From: Mesorhizobium qingshengii
GTDB lineage: Bacteria > Pseudomonadota > Alphaproteobacteria > Rhizobiales > Rhizobiaceae
Length of the DNA: 64,000 nucleotides
Assembly (NCBI RefSeq): GCF_027563465.1
Contig: NZ_JAPFQA010000005.1
Coordinates: 124,001 to 188,000 of the forward strand
Direction: 5' to 3'
This document shows positions 17,866 through 26,911 of the stretch, piece by piece. The notes under the pieces were generated by a model. That model did not search any database and had not been told where the DNA came from. It was given only the letters and a program-made list of their open reading frames with translations. Position 1 is the first letter of the stretch, and each line of letters opens with the position of its first letter. The translations under genes and the position numbers were made by a program.

Positions 17866-18288
17866 TTATGGCTGTTCAACCAGGAAGGCCGCGGCGCGGC
17901 CTCGCATCGGCTCGTCCAGCGCGACCGAGGCGCGCGCGGCGAGATCGAAACGCACGCAAATCGTCCGGCTCGAGGCATGGACAATGCCGTCGAGCGATCC
18001 CGACATCACCTGTTCGAAAGTGACGGACGTGCGGCCGATCTTGACGACATGCGAACGGATGGTGATGAGCGAGCCGGCCTTCGTTTCATGCCGATAGTCG
18101 ATCTCGGTGCGCACATCGGCCCATCCGGTTTGCGACGGCTGGTTGCCGTCCTGGCCGGCGATATGGCCGAGAAGCTGGAAGCTGGCATCGTCGAACATCG
18201 CCGCGTAGTGACGCACATTCATGTGCCCCATTACGTCGCACATCCAGGGATGAGCGACGCCGACGAAGGTGACGAGAGATTTGCTCAT
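17866..18288 (-). CDS. Acyl-CoA thioesterase (4HBT hot-dog family)
   Basis: 140 residues from ATG 18288. HPWMCDVMGHMNVRHYAAMFDDAS contains the D-x-x-G-H-M-N motif typical of 4-hydroxybenzoyl-CoA-type thioesterases, with the catalytic Asp near residue 20, and TEIDYRHETKAGSLITIRS is the following strand pair. It is predicted to hydrolyse an acyl-CoA. It converges on the LysR gene with 11 bp between them; being next to a CoA-dependent (BKACE) catabolic operon could be relevant but is not proof. Confidence 0.88.
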   Translation of the reverse strand: MSKSLVTFVGVAHPWMCDVMGHMNVRHYAAMFDDASFQLLGHIAGQDGNQPSQTGWADVRTEIDYRHETKAGSLITIRSHVVKIGRTSVTFEQVMSGSLDGIVHASSRTICVRFDLAARASVALDEPMRGRAAAFLVEQP

Positions 18289-18465
18289 GGGGATTGCTCC
18301 GTGGCCATGCCGGATCGTGCCGTCCGCGATTGCGGACACGCAATATCGAAATGCGCGACGGCAGGCAAACCGGCTATGTGCCCGGTATTCGTTAGCCGCG
18401 CCCTTGGCCGGCTTCAGCAAACGGACTATCTCAGGGGGGCGGCGTTTTCCGCCACGGGGATAGGC

Positions 18466-18714
18466 ATGCTCAGAGTCCAGAAGGTCAAGGTCGACGACAT
18501 CTACGTGCCGACAGCGCGCAAGAAGACGCTGCACCCGGAGACGGTTCGGCACCTGGCCGAGGATATACTGGAGAATGGCATGAAGACGCCGATCCAGGTC
18601 CGCCATGACGGCAAGCGCCATATCCTCGTCGAAGGCCTGCATCGGCTGGAAGCGGCCAAGTGGCTCGGCGAGGCCGAGATCGACGCTTACCTGGTGCAAG
18701 CCAAGCGCCACTGA
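18466..18714 (+). CDS. Stand-alone ParB-like nuclease domain protein
   Basis: 82 residues from ATG 18466, with GGGGATAG upstream. It is almost entirely a ParB N-terminal domain: VKVDDIYVPTARKKTLHPET, then LAEDILENGMKTPIQVRHD and VEGLHRLEAAKWLGE, which contains the (E)G-x-H/R-R box. There is no HTH, so it is not a partition protein. Stand-alone ParB-fold proteins may bind CTP or act in regulation; function is unknown. The last 28 bp overlap the convergent oxygenase gene. Confidence 0.85.
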   Translation: MLRVQKVKVDDIYVPTARKKTLHPETVRHLAEDILENGMKTPIQVRHDGKRHILVEGLHRLEAAKWLGEAEIDAYLVQAKRH

Positions 18715-19739
18715 CGCTTCCCGGCGCGACGCGGTTGCCTGAGATGTTTGATGCCACTCATCTCGACGAAATTCGTCGCCGAGTCCCAGAGATAGTCGCC
18801 ATAGAGAAACGGCTCGAAGGGCTCCGTGTCGCTTAGCGGCAACGGCGCGATCTCGGCGTCGACGCGCGGTTCGTAGAAGAATGGGATCGAGAACCTCACC
18901 GTCTTCGGCGCAATTACCCGGTGCCGCGTTGCCCGGACACGCCCGCCGGTCCAGCGCTCCAGCAGCTGGCCGAAATTGACCGTCAGCGTGCCGTCGGCCG
19001 GCGGCACGTCGATCCATTCGCCGGCCAGGTTCTTTGCCTGCAAACCCTCGACGCCGTCCTGCGCCAGCAATGTGACGAAGCCGGAATCGGCATGCTCGCG
19101 GCCGATGATGGTGCGCGTCTCGCCTTTGTGGACGATCGAAAATTCCGGCCCGCTGGTATCGACGCCCGCATTGGCGTCACGCAGGGGATAGCGGATCAGC
19201 CGCAGCGTCGAGATGCCGTGCTCGAAATAGCCATCGAAGATCGGTTCCGGCAGGCCAAGCCCGCGGGCGATCGAGCGCATCAGCGCGTTGCCGACCGCTT
19301 CCATCGCGCGATAGTAATCCGCCGCCGCCCTACGCCAGCCCGGCAGGGCCTCCTCGGCCGGCAATGGCGTAGGCTCGCGGAGCGGATCGTCACACGCCGA
19401 GATATCAGCCGCATGGGCAAGATCCGGTCCCATGTCGATGCCTTCCTTGTAGGAAACGGCTGTCGGCTGCAGCGGGAACCAGCCGCGATAGACGTTCTTC
19501 TTCGTGCGGTCGAAATTCCAACGCAGCAATTTCTGCTTCTCCGCGTCGGGAAGCGCGAAGATGCGCAGCAATTGTGCTCGTTTGTCCGGCGTCAGCCAGT
19601 CATCGCCGGGAAAATTCCGGACCGCCATGAAGCCGATGCCGGCGGCGGCAGCCATGATCCTGGCGTCGGTGTGATCGCGGGCGGGCGAGGGCGGCCCGAA
19701 CAGGGCTGCGATGCCCAGGGTTTCGATGTCTGGCGTCAT
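18687..19739 (-). CDS. Isopenicillin N synthase-like 2-oxoglutarate/Fe(II) oxygenase
   Basis: 350 residues of the 2OG-Fe(II) dioxygenase superfamily (DIOX_N then 2OG-FeII_Oxy). The iron ligands are His and Asp in REHADSGFVTLLAQD near 213-216 and His in RATRHRV near 271; RFSIPFFYEP supplies the Arg that binds 2-oxoglutarate. LRLIRYPL is the strand before them. A soluble oxygenase, substrate unknown. Its 3' end overlaps the ParB-like gene by 28 bp in convergent orientation. Confidence 0.9.
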   Translation of the reverse strand: MTPDIETLGIAALFGPPSPARDHTDARIMAAAAGIGFMAVRNFPGDDWLTPDKRAQLLRIFALPDAEKQKLLRWNFDRTKKNVYRGWFPLQPTAVSYKEGIDMGPDLAHAADISACDDPLREPTPLPAEEALPGWRRAAADYYRAMEAVGNALMRSIARGLGLPEPIFDGYFEHGISTLRLIRYPLRDANAGVDTSGPEFSIVHKGETRTIIGREHADSGFVTLLAQDGVEGLQAKNLAGEWIDVPPADGTLTVNFGQLLERWTGGRVRATRHRVIAPKTVRFSIPFFYEPRVDAEIAPLPLSDTEPFEPFLYGDYLWDSATNFVEMSGIKHLRQPRRAGKRQWRLACTR

Positions 19740-19855
19740 GGCTTCAGGTCCACCGCATCACGATAATCGATGACGTTGTATCAAAGCTTTTCAATTGACC
19801 CAATCGGCCCCGCCGCTACCTTGCCGCTCATTCACTCCACCAATGGATCCGGGCG

Positions 19856-20254
19856 ATGGCAAGATATGAGGGCGGATGCCTGTGCAAGGCGGTGCGCTAT
19901 CGCGCGGACGCCGACCCCATCAACGAACGCATATGCCACTGCCGGCTGTGCCAGAAGGCGATCGGCGCGGCCTTCAACGCCCGCGTGCTGTTTCGCATCG
20001 ACGATGTGACGATCGAGGGGCAACTGGCGACGGTCAACACGTCGCCGGACCTCCAGCGGGGCTTTTGTCCAAGCTGCGGCACGACGATGTTTTCCCGGCG
20101 CGATTCCGCCGGCGTCATCGGCATCACCACCGGTTCGCTCGACGATCCGTCAGCCTTCAGGCCGCAAATGCATATTTTCACGGCTTCGAAGCAGCCTTGG
20201 GTGATGCTCGATGACGGCCTGCCGCAATATGACGGCGCACCGCCGCCGAACTAG
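19856..20254 (+). CDS. GFA family (glutathione-dependent formaldehyde-activating-like) protein
   Basis: 132 residues. A GFA/CENP-V fold with zinc ligands in YEGGCLCKAVRY, ICHCRLCQKAIG and FCPSCGTTMFSRR. Gfa was proposed to form S-hydroxymethylglutathione from formaldehyde, but most small rhizobial members have unknown roles. Divergent from the oxygenase gene with 116 bp between them. Confidence 0.92.
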   Translation: MARYEGGCLCKAVRYRADADPINERICHCRLCQKAIGAAFNARVLFRIDDVTIEGQLATVNTSPDLQRGFCPSCGTTMFSRRDSAGVIGITTGSLDDPSAFRPQMHIFTASKQPWVMLDDGLPQYDGAPPPN

Positions 20255-20407
20255 GGTTTTCGTTCTCTCGCAAGGGGAGAGCGGAGCGCGCAAGTCTGAA
20301 CAAAATTTGATCCAAAGAGACACGAGATAGCCGGCAAAGCGTCATTGGCGGGCCATCATTGTCTCCCTATCTAGGAGGTGCGGGCCCGGCATTCGAGGAG
20401 ACGACGG

Positions 20408-20605
20408 ATGAACGACAGCATCAGCACCCTGGACGAGCTTTTGAGCGATCCGATGGTCCTGCTTGTGATGGAGCGCGACCGTGTGCGCCCGGAACAGGTG
20501 CGCATGCTGCTCGAACGGGTTCGCCGGCCTTCCGTTGATGAGCCTGTTGTGCCGCCGGCGCATGTAATCGCCAGGACCTGCCAGAAACTCTGGCTGTGCC
20601 CGTAA
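20408..20605 (+). CDS. Small hypothetical protein (65 aa)
   Basis: 65 residues from ATG 20408, preceded by GAGGAG 9 bp upstream, a good ribosome site. The sequence (STLDELLSDPMVLLVMERDR then VRPEQVRMLLERVRR) is helical and charged with no recognised domain; similar short proteins are widespread in rhizobia. Function unknown. Confidence 0.7.
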   Translation: MNDSISTLDELLSDPMVLLVMERDRVRPEQVRMLLERVRRPSVDEPVVPPAHVIARTCQKLWLCP

Positions 20606-20789
20606 TCGCGCTGCGATTGTCCCCTGTGAAGACACAGACCGGCAGTGGGCCTTCGCTGTGGAATGGCGCGTATTTCAGCGCGGCGGCGCCAAGCTTACAA
20701 ATCCGTAAATTGATTCTCCACCGCATGAGGGTAAGGCTCCCGCGGGACTGACCGGCACCGGTTGGTCCTGCGCAAGTTCGATCTCTCGC

Positions 20790-21674
20790 ATGGAATTCGA
20801 CATGGCCGGAATGTGTACTCAAGGCGTGGACACCGGCTTCGTCGGTTTGGGATTCGCCAAGGTGGCGTTTCTCGGCGTGGTGCAGGGCATCACCGAATTG
20901 CTGCCGATTTCGTCGACCGCCCATATGCGCATCGTGCCGGCCGTGCTCGGCTGGCAGGATCCGGGTTCCGCCTTCTCCGCCGCCATGCAGCTTGCGGCCC
21001 TTGCCGCGGTGGTCAGCTATTTCTGGAGCGATGTCAGGGACATCCTGTTCGGTTCGCTCGAGGCCGTGACGCGACGCGATTTCGCCAACCAGCATTTCAG
21101 GCTGGCGCTGTGGATCGTGCTGGCGACCATTCCGATCGTCGTTGCCGGGGTGGCGCTGTCGGGCGTGCTCAACGCCTGCAATTCGCCGCTGCGCAGCTTG
21201 ACGGTCATCGGCTGGGCCTGCATCGTGATGGCGATCCTGCTGGCGCTGGCCGAGATTTTTGCCCGCCACCGGCGCACCATCGGCGAAGCGTCGATGGCCG
21301 ATGCGCTGCTTGTCGGCGTCGCCCAGATCGGAGCGCTGATACCCGGCGTCTCACGCTCGGGCTCGACCCTGACGGCAGCACTGGGGCTTGGCTTCAAGCG
21401 GGCCGAGGCGGCGCGTTTCTCGTTCCTCCTCGGGTTGCCCGCCATTGCACTCGCCGGTCTCAAGGAACTTTGGGAACTGCACAAGATCCATCTCGACGCC
21501 CACGGCTGGTCGGTGCTGGCTGTGGGATTGGTCGTCGCCTCGGTTTCCGCCTTCTTCGCCATATGGGGCCTGATGCGCGTGCTGGAGCGCTTCTCGGCCT
21601 GGCCGTTCGTCATCTATCGCGGTGTGCTTGGTGTCGTCCTGCTGTTGAGCGTCGCCATGGGATGGCTTTCCTGA
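20790..21674 (+). CDS. uppP: Undecaprenyl-diphosphatase UppP
   Basis: 294 residues, an inner-membrane protein with about eight hydrophobic helices. The two family motifs are QGITELLPISSTAH (about 32-45) and PGVSRSGST (about 185-193). It recycles the lipid carrier C55-PP to C55-P for peptidoglycan and polysaccharide synthesis and gives bacitracin tolerance. The start is likely ATG 20790; Met codons at residues 5 and 8 are alternatives. Monocistronic by spacing. Confidence 0.94.
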   Translation: MEFDMAGMCTQGVDTGFVGLGFAKVAFLGVVQGITELLPISSTAHMRIVPAVLGWQDPGSAFSAAMQLAALAAVVSYFWSDVRDILFGSLEAVTRRDFANQHFRLALWIVLATIPIVVAGVALSGVLNACNSPLRSLTVIGWACIVMAILLALAEIFARHRRTIGEASMADALLVGVAQIGALIPGVSRSGSTLTAALGLGFKRAEAARFSFLLGLPAIALAGLKELWELHKIHLDAHGWSVLAVGLVVASVSAFFAIWGLMRVLERFSAWPFVIYRGVLGVVLLLSVAMGWLS

Positions 21675-21744
21675 GGGCTTCCACAGTCTCGCTTGAAACG
21701 GTCTATACCCGTACCGGACCCTGAAGTTCGATTCCGGTACGCGC

Positions 21745-22533
21745 ATGAATATCTTGACCCTCCTCCAATCGGTGCCGCTGCTGCTGGCGCTGGCCAAGGG
21801 CGCGCTGCCGTCGGTCGCGGCACTCGGCATGGGATTTGGCCAATGGGTTACCTCGCTGCCGCCATGTCGGGACTTCGCCTTTGAGGCGACCAGCTATCTT
21901 GTTTGCGAGGTCGACCCGAAACGCTATGCGATCGAACTGTTCTGGAAGGATCCGGCGGGCAAACCCTTTCAGTCGCTGCACAATCTCCATGCCTCGCAAC
22001 AGGCGGCAGGGCGCACGATGCTGTTTGCCATCAATGCCGGCATGTATCACCCGAACCTCGATCCGGTCGGTCTCTATGTCGAGCATGGCCGGGAAGTCAC
22101 ATCCGCGAAGGTCGGTTCGGGAAGCGGCAATTTTTCCATGCAGCCGAACGGCATTTTCTACGTGGGCGGCGGCAAGGCCGCGGTCCGTTCGACCAGGGAT
22201 TTCCTGAGAGCGCGGCCGCCTGTCGACTACGCGACGCAATCCGGACCGATGCTGGTGATCGATGGCCGGCTGCATCCGAAATTCCTCGCCGACAGCACCT
22301 CGCGCAAGACCCGCGACGGTGTCGGAGTGCGCAAGGACGGTGTCGCCGTCTTCGCGATTTCGAACGGCACGGTGACCTTCCACGCGTTCGCCCGCCTGTT
22401 TCGCGATGCGCTCGGCTGCGACAACGCGCTGTTCCTCGACGGCTCGATATCGAGCCTGCTTGCGCCGGCGATCGGCCGCAACGACGACTACTGGGACCTG
22501 GGGCCGATGATCGGTGTCTTCAGGAAGGGCTAG
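21745..22533 (+). CDS. Phosphodiester glycosidase (NAGPA-like) family protein
   Basis: 262 residues with an N-terminal hydrophobic segment, so membrane-anchored or exported. It shows MLFAINAGMYHPNLDPVGLYVE, MQPNGIFYVGGG, ATQSGPMLVIDG, TRDGVGVRKDGVAVFAIS and ALFLDGSISSLLAP, all typical of the NAGPA (N-acetylglucosamine-1-phosphodiester alpha-N-acetylglucosaminidase-like) domain. The two conserved Asn/Asp-containing motifs are intact. Probable role: hydrolysis of a cell-envelope glycan phosphodiester. It overlaps the convergent DedA gene by 4 bp. Confidence 0.88.
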   Translation: MNILTLLQSVPLLLALAKGALPSVAALGMGFGQWVTSLPPCRDFAFEATSYLVCEVDPKRYAIELFWKDPAGKPFQSLHNLHASQQAAGRTMLFAINAGMYHPNLDPVGLYVEHGREVTSAKVGSGSGNFSMQPNGIFYVGGGKAAVRSTRDFLRARPPVDYATQSGPMLVIDGRLHPKFLADSTSRKTRDGVGVRKDGVAVFAISNGTVTFHAFARLFRDALGCDNALFLDGSISSLLAPAIGRNDDYWDLGPMIGVFRKG

Positions 22534-23159
22534 TGACGCGCGTCGCGCCTGCCGCGGAGCTTGACGACGGCGACGGCGACGATGATCACCGCCAAGACCG
22601 CGATCGCCGACATGCTGAACAGGCTGGTCGCACCGGGCTGCGCGAAACTGCCGGCGCCCTTGGCCACCAGCCATCCGGGCGACAGCACGACCGGCGCCCA
22701 GATGATCGCCGACACGATGTTGGCGATCTGGAACAGGCGGCTGTTCATGCCCATCATGCCCGCGACCAGCGGCACGGTGGCGCGCACCGGTCCGAAGAAG
22801 CGCCCGGCGAAGATGGCTGCGAAGCCATAGCGCCGGAAGAACAGGCGTGCCCTGGCGATCTCGCGGCGGTAGCGGTTGAGAGGCCATCCATGGACGACAC
22901 CGCGTCCCAGCCATCTGCCGAGAAAATAGGAGACGGTGTCGCCAAGCGCCGCCCCGATCATCGCGGCGAGCAAAACGGGCAGCGGCTGGACGATGCCCGC
23001 GCCAACCAGGCCGCCGACGATCGCCAGCACGGCGGTGCCAGGCAAAAGGATGCCGATCAGGATCAGCGATTCACCGAAAGCCAGCAGCCCGACGATGACA
23101 CCGGCCCAGGCCTGATGCGTCTCGATGAAAGAAACACTTTGATCGATGAAGGATTGCAC
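22530..23159 (-). CDS. DedA family inner-membrane protein
   Basis: 209 residues. A SNARE-associated/DedA domain: LLAFGESLILIGILLPGTAVL, GAALGDTVSYFLGRWLGR, then FFRRYGFAAIFAGRFFGPVRAT with the conserved R-F-x-x-G-x-x-R-A motif, and several transmembrane helices. DedA proteins flip polyprenyl phosphate or phospholipids; UppP lies 0.9 kb away on the opposite strand, so a shared role in C55-P recycling is plausible but inferred. Confidence 0.92.
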   Translation of the reverse strand: MQSFIDQSVSFIETHQAWAGVIVGLLAFGESLILIGILLPGTAVLAIVGGLVGAGIVQPLPVLLAAMIGAALGDTVSYFLGRWLGRGVVHGWPLNRYRREIARARLFFRRYGFAAIFAGRFFGPVRATVPLVAGMMGMNSRLFQIANIVSAIIWAPVVLSPGWLVAKGAGSFAQPGATSLFSMSAIAVLAVIIVAVAVVKLRGRRDARH

Positions 23160-23504
23160 GCCGGCTCCGTGATAAAAACGCTACTCAGCTGCCGCTGTCG
23201 AGCGGCTCCTGCAGGGGATGGCGAGCCGGAAGACAAGGGAGCAGTCGCTGCAATGCAATCATCGGATGCCTTTACGGGGATTGTGTCGGAGGCAAGCGCT
23301 GGCGCGTATCGTCTCAACAGGGACATCGTGGCGCTGTCAAGGCTGGCCTGGCCGTTGGTGCCGAATGCCGGATTTCACCGCCCGGCATGTACGAAAAAAA
23401 CTTGATTCAAACTTTATTGGTAATTTCTCGTTCATAACTCGATCTGGTTTGTCCGTCGGCTGCCGTTTTGCCCTCGGTCTGTTGTGTTTTGAGTACAGGT
23501 CCAG
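23160..23504. other. Intergenic region upstream of the GH25 gene
   Basis: 345 bp between divergently transcribed DedA and GH25 genes. No convincing small gene. The part from 23390 to 23460 is clearly AT-richer than its surroundings and probably holds promoters; ATGCCGG...CCGGCAT around 23364-23388 is a stem-loop without a T-tract in either useful direction. Confidence 0.5.
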
Positions 23505-24569
23505 ATGCGGATACCAGGCGTCATCAGTTTCTTGATCGCATCGCTTTGCCTTGCCGGGTGCACATCGACGGCTGGCATCGACGCGCTGGATTTGCAGAAA
23601 CCGTCGAGCGAGACCACCAGTTCCGTGGTGCGCCCGCCGGCACCGGTGGCGGCAGTCCCGGCGGCGATGGCCAGCAGGGCGCCGAGGGCCGAAAAGGCGC
23701 CGGTGGCCGACAATCCCCGGCCTTTCGGCCTGGCGGAGGAAGAGACGGTGGCGTTTCCGGCGCCTGAAGTGCCGGATGTCGGCGGGCTGCCGGTCGAGCC
23801 GGCAGCGCTGGTATCGAAGCCAAGGCTGTTGAGCCGCGCCGCCCCGCCGATGCTTGCCGGGCCGCTCACCCGCTACGGCTTTCGCGACGCCAAGCCGATC
23901 AATTTCGGCAAGGCTTCGCCCCGGCACCTTGCCGTTCATGGCGTCGACGTCTCGCGCTGGCAAGGCAACGTCAACTGGGAAAAGCTGCGCGCCCAGGGCG
24001 CCAACTTCGCCTACATCAAGGCGACCGATGGCGGCGATCATCTCGATCCGATGTTCATGAAGAACTGGCGCAATGCCGACGCCGCCGGCCTGAAGCGCGG
24101 CGCCTATCACTTCTTCTACTGGTGCCGCACGGCGGGCGAGCAGGCCGACTGGTTCATCCGCAACGTGCCGAAGATGGATGGCGCGCTGCCGCCGGTGATC
24201 GACGTCGAGTGGAACGGCGAATCCAGCTGCAAGCGCCGGCCGTCGCGCGAAAAGGTGCTGGAGAAGATGCAGGTGTTCATGGACAAGCTGGAGCGCCACT
24301 ACGGCCAGCGGCCCATCATCTATACCTCGCCCGATTTCTATCGCGACAACCTCAGGGGCGAATTCCTCGATTACCCGTTCTGGCTGCGCGCGGTGGCGGC
24401 GCACCCGTCAAAGGTCTATCCCGGCCGCAAATGGCTGTTCTGGCAGTATTCCGGCTCCGGACTGTCGCATGGCGTCACCGGCCGCATCGACCTCAACGTC
24501 TTCCAGGGCGATGAGCGACAATGGCGGGCTTTCGCCGGCGGTCGGCAGATGGTGGCCGACGCGGATTAG
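23505..24569 (+). CDS. GH25 lysozyme family lipoprotein
   Basis: 354 residues. The N-terminus ends in the lipobox LAGC (Cys near 18), followed by a Pro/Ala-rich linker to about 140 and a GH25 domain: HGVDVSRWQGNVNWEKL (catalytic Asp near 146), FAYIKATDGGDHLDPMF, GAYHFFYW, PPVIDVEWNG (catalytic Asp/Glu pair near 231-233), WLFWQYSGSG. A predicted peptidoglycan muramidase anchored in the outer membrane and acting in the periplasm. The long linker is unusual for a phage lysozyme and points to a housekeeping wall role. Confidence 0.92.
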   Translation: MRIPGVISFLIASLCLAGCTSTAGIDALDLQKPSSETTSSVVRPPAPVAAVPAAMASRAPRAEKAPVADNPRPFGLAEEETVAFPAPEVPDVGGLPVEPAALVSKPRLLSRAAPPMLAGPLTRYGFRDAKPINFGKASPRHLAVHGVDVSRWQGNVNWEKLRAQGANFAYIKATDGGDHLDPMFMKNWRNADAAGLKRGAYHFFYWCRTAGEQADWFIRNVPKMDGALPPVIDVEWNGESSCKRRPSREKVLEKMQVFMDKLERHYGQRPIIYTSPDFYRDNLRGEFLDYPFWLRAVAAHPSKVYPGRKWLFWQYSGSGLSHGVTGRIDLNVFQGDERQWRAFAGGRQMVADAD

Positions 24570-24599
24570 GCCGCGTGGACAAATTAGCCTCTGACAGAT

Positions 24600-24935
24600 T
24601 CAGCGATATTGCGAAAAGAGGTCTCTCTGGGCTTGGTTGATCGAACCATCATCCCAGTCGACCTCGCGCTTTGATTGCGGGATGTGTCCCCGCCGATATC
24701 CGTTGTTGTAGAACAGCGTCCCATGGATCCCGAGCGCATCGCGCTTCAGGATGGGACGGCCCCAAAGTGGCGCCAGCACACGGCCTGCCTCGTCATCACC
24801 AAGCCGTTCGAATAAGTCTTCGGCCAGTTCCATGTCTCGTCCATCCGGGAAGATGGCGGCGTACTCCTCCTCGGTTGCCTGGAACACACTGAAGGTTGCG
24901 TTTAAGGCGCCGTCGATGATCTGGATATTCTTCAT
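24600..24935 (-). CDS. Hypothetical protein
   Basis: 111 residues from ATG 24935; the frame continues upstream to 25079 with no better start. It reads IQIIDGALNATFSVFQATEE, then LAEDLFERLGDDEAG and RDALGIHGTLFYNNGYRRG, ending WDDGSINQAQRDLFSQYR. No family recognised. Composition and codon use look chromosomal. Confidence 0.65.
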   Translation of the reverse strand: MKNIQIIDGALNATFSVFQATEEEYAAIFPDGRDMELAEDLFERLGDDEAGRVLAPLWGRPILKRDALGIHGTLFYNNGYRRGHIPQSKREVDWDDGSINQAQRDLFSQYR

Positions 24936-25171
24936 GTCGCGTGTTCTGGCATTCAACAGCAACGGCGGCAATGGAGCGTAAGTCAGACTTATTGGAGCTG
25001 ATTGCGGCCCATTCCGTTCCTCGCTCAGCCGCAGCCTCGTCCTCAAGCCCATGATTTCGGCAATCGCGGCACCAATCATGGTGAGAAGCGTAAGCGTGTC
25101 GTGCTGGCTTCGATCGGCTCTGACCTAGGCGAATGGCCTCCGGATCGCCCATCCGCTTCAGCCGCCGGCTG

Positions 25172-25285
25172 CTATCTTGGTTGCCGGCGGCGCGACTCTT
25201 CGATGGTGGCATGGGCCAGGACGCCGGAAAATGTCCCGAAATAGAGCAGGACCATGGTGGTAACCATCAGGCTGTAAGTCGACAC
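25172..25285 (-). CDS. Small single-span membrane protein (37 aa)
   Basis: GGAGGGAG lies 6 bp before a GTG at 25285, and the 37-codon frame ends in TAG. The product is VSTYSLMVTTMVLLYFGTFS followed by GVLAHATIEESRRRQPR: one hydrophobic helix followed by a charged tail. The ribosome site is one of the best in this region. No homologue is recalled. Confidence 0.55.
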   Translation of the reverse strand: MSTYSLMVTTMVLLYFGTFSGVLAHATIEESRRRQPR

Positions 25286-25443
25286 GTTATTCTCCCTCCG
25301 ATGATTGCCGAGGAGACAGGACGAACGCTGGATGCGCGTTGACCTGGATCAACCGGAGAGCGCGGCTTTGCGAATGGACAAGACATTGCCGTCGCCTTGA
25401 TATCTATGTGCGGGTTCCCGCACTCTGTGGCATTGGAGACGAG

Positions 25444-26418
25444 GTGGAGCTCAAGGTCCTGTTGGTCGGCTTTGCCTGCGCGGTCGCCGGCATGCTGTCG
25501 ATTGTCACTTTCCTGAAATGGCGGGAGGTGAAGGCGGTCAGCCGCTGGTTGCCGGCGCCGGGAAAGATCATCTCCTCGCGCGTCGAGGCGCGCGAGGTCA
25601 GAAGCTCGGGCACCGGTTCGGAGAGCAGCGATGCCACCGAGATCAGGAATTTTCCGGCGATCACCTACGAATACAAGGTGGGCGGCAAGACATTCCAGAG
25701 TTCGCACTACAGCGTGCAGGAGAACCTCGGGAATTTCGAAGTCACCGAGACCCTGGCGCGGTTTCCACGCGGCGCCAAGGTGACTGTCTTCTACAACCCG
25801 TCCGATCCGGCCAAGGCCGTGATCGAGCGCACCATGCCCGACGGCGCCTTCAAGTTCATGGTCCAGCTTTCGGCGGGGCTGGTGGTCGGCGCGCTGGTGC
25901 TGGTGTTCTCCGTCGGCGGCGTGCTGGAGGCCATCGGCCCGCATTTGCCCAAACCACAAAACCTCGGCGCGGCAGCGCTGCTGCTGTTCATGGGCCTGTT
26001 CGTGCTGCGCATGGGCTTCGTGCAGAAAGCGATGGCCGAGCAGGCGGCGAAATGGCCGGTCGCCGCCGGCCACATCGATGCGTCAGGCCTGCGGGCAATC
26101 AAGACCCGCGACCGGTTCGAGTCCTACCGGCCCTGGCGCACTGTTTTCAAGTCCCGCGTCGTCTACAGCTATGGCGTCGCCGGCCAGCGCTACAGCGCCG
26201 ATCGCGTCGCCTTCGGCGCCACCGTGACGGCTTCGCTGCCTGGCCTCGTCGGCGGCCAGGCGGCGCGCTATGTCGAGGGCGGCAAGGTCGACGTGCACTA
26301 TGATCCCGCCAACCCCGCCTCGGCGGTGCTCGAATGCCGGGTGCGCGGGCTCTGGGTTCTGTGGGCCTGTTCCGTTGGCTTTCTCGGCGGCGCCGCTTTG
26401 CTGATCGGGCTGGTCTGA
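25444..26418 (+). CDS. Membrane protein with two DUF3592 repeats
   Basis: 324 residues from GTG 25444 (GGAGACGAG just upstream; the frame runs further back without a good site). A hydrophobic segment at about 5-22 is followed by DUF3592 copy 1 (VSRWLPAPGKIISSRVEAREV then ITYEYKVGGKTFQSSHYSVQ and VFYNPSDPAKAVIE). Two transmembrane helices around 145-200 follow, then a second copy (KWPVAAGHIDAS, VVYSYGVAGQRYSADRVAF, VHYDPANPASAVLE), and a final helix. Function unknown. Confidence 0.85.
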   Translation: MELKVLLVGFACAVAGMLSIVTFLKWREVKAVSRWLPAPGKIISSRVEAREVRSSGTGSESSDATEIRNFPAITYEYKVGGKTFQSSHYSVQENLGNFEVTETLARFPRGAKVTVFYNPSDPAKAVIERTMPDGAFKFMVQLSAGLVVGALVLVFSVGGVLEAIGPHLPKPQNLGAAALLLFMGLFVLRMGFVQKAMAEQAAKWPVAAGHIDASGLRAIKTRDRFESYRPWRTVFKSRVVYSYGVAGQRYSADRVAFGATVTASLPGLVGGQAARYVEGGKVDVHYDPANPASAVLECRVRGLWVLWACSVGFLGGAALLIGLV

Positions 26419-26432
26419 GGCGCCGGATGCCT

Positions 26433-26795
26433 TCAGCAGCGGGCGAGGGGCCCGCTGTCGAAGCCAGGCCAGGTGAACCGCACTTTGACGCCGTGCCTGA
26501 CCATATGGACGACACGGGAAAACGGCTCCGCGAGCGACGGGTCCGCGCCGTAGCACTGGCTCGCATGCACCACCCAGCCGGTGGCGGATTTGTGGAATGT
26601 CGCGTGCTCGCAGCCGAATTGGGGAAGCGACAGGGCCGACTGATCCACGGTGAAGACAGTCTGGCGCTGGACATCCGCGGCCGCGCTGCAGTTCAGGCGT
26701 TCGCTGGACCACGTCCCGACATAGGGCGCCGCCGCCAGTGCCGTGCCACCCGCGAACGCGGACATTGCCATCGTCATCACCAAACGCCGCATCAT
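26433..26795 (-). CDS. Small exported hypothetical protein
   Basis: 120 residues from ATG 26795, with AAGGAGAC upstream. A signal peptide (MTMAMSAFAGGTALAAAP) precedes a short domain (YVGTWSSERLNCSAAADVQR; FGCEHATFHKSATGWVVHAS) with four Cys that could form two disulfides. Probably periplasmic. The 5' end of this gene recurs as a fragment at 27399-27428. Confidence 0.75.
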   Translation of the reverse strand: MMRRLVMTMAMSAFAGGTALAAAPYVGTWSSERLNCSAAADVQRQTVFTVDQSALSLPQFGCEHATFHKSATGWVVHASQCYGADPSLAEPFSRVVHMVRHGVKVRFTWPGFDSGPLARC

Positions 26796-26911
26796 TTGTC
26801 TCCTTGGGCACCGTGCTCGACCATACAGATTGTGGGGGCGGCGCGGGGCAAGTTTTCGTTCGAGGTGCGATAAAGGCAGCTGTCTGGAATTTCGCTTATG
26901 GTTTTGTGCGG

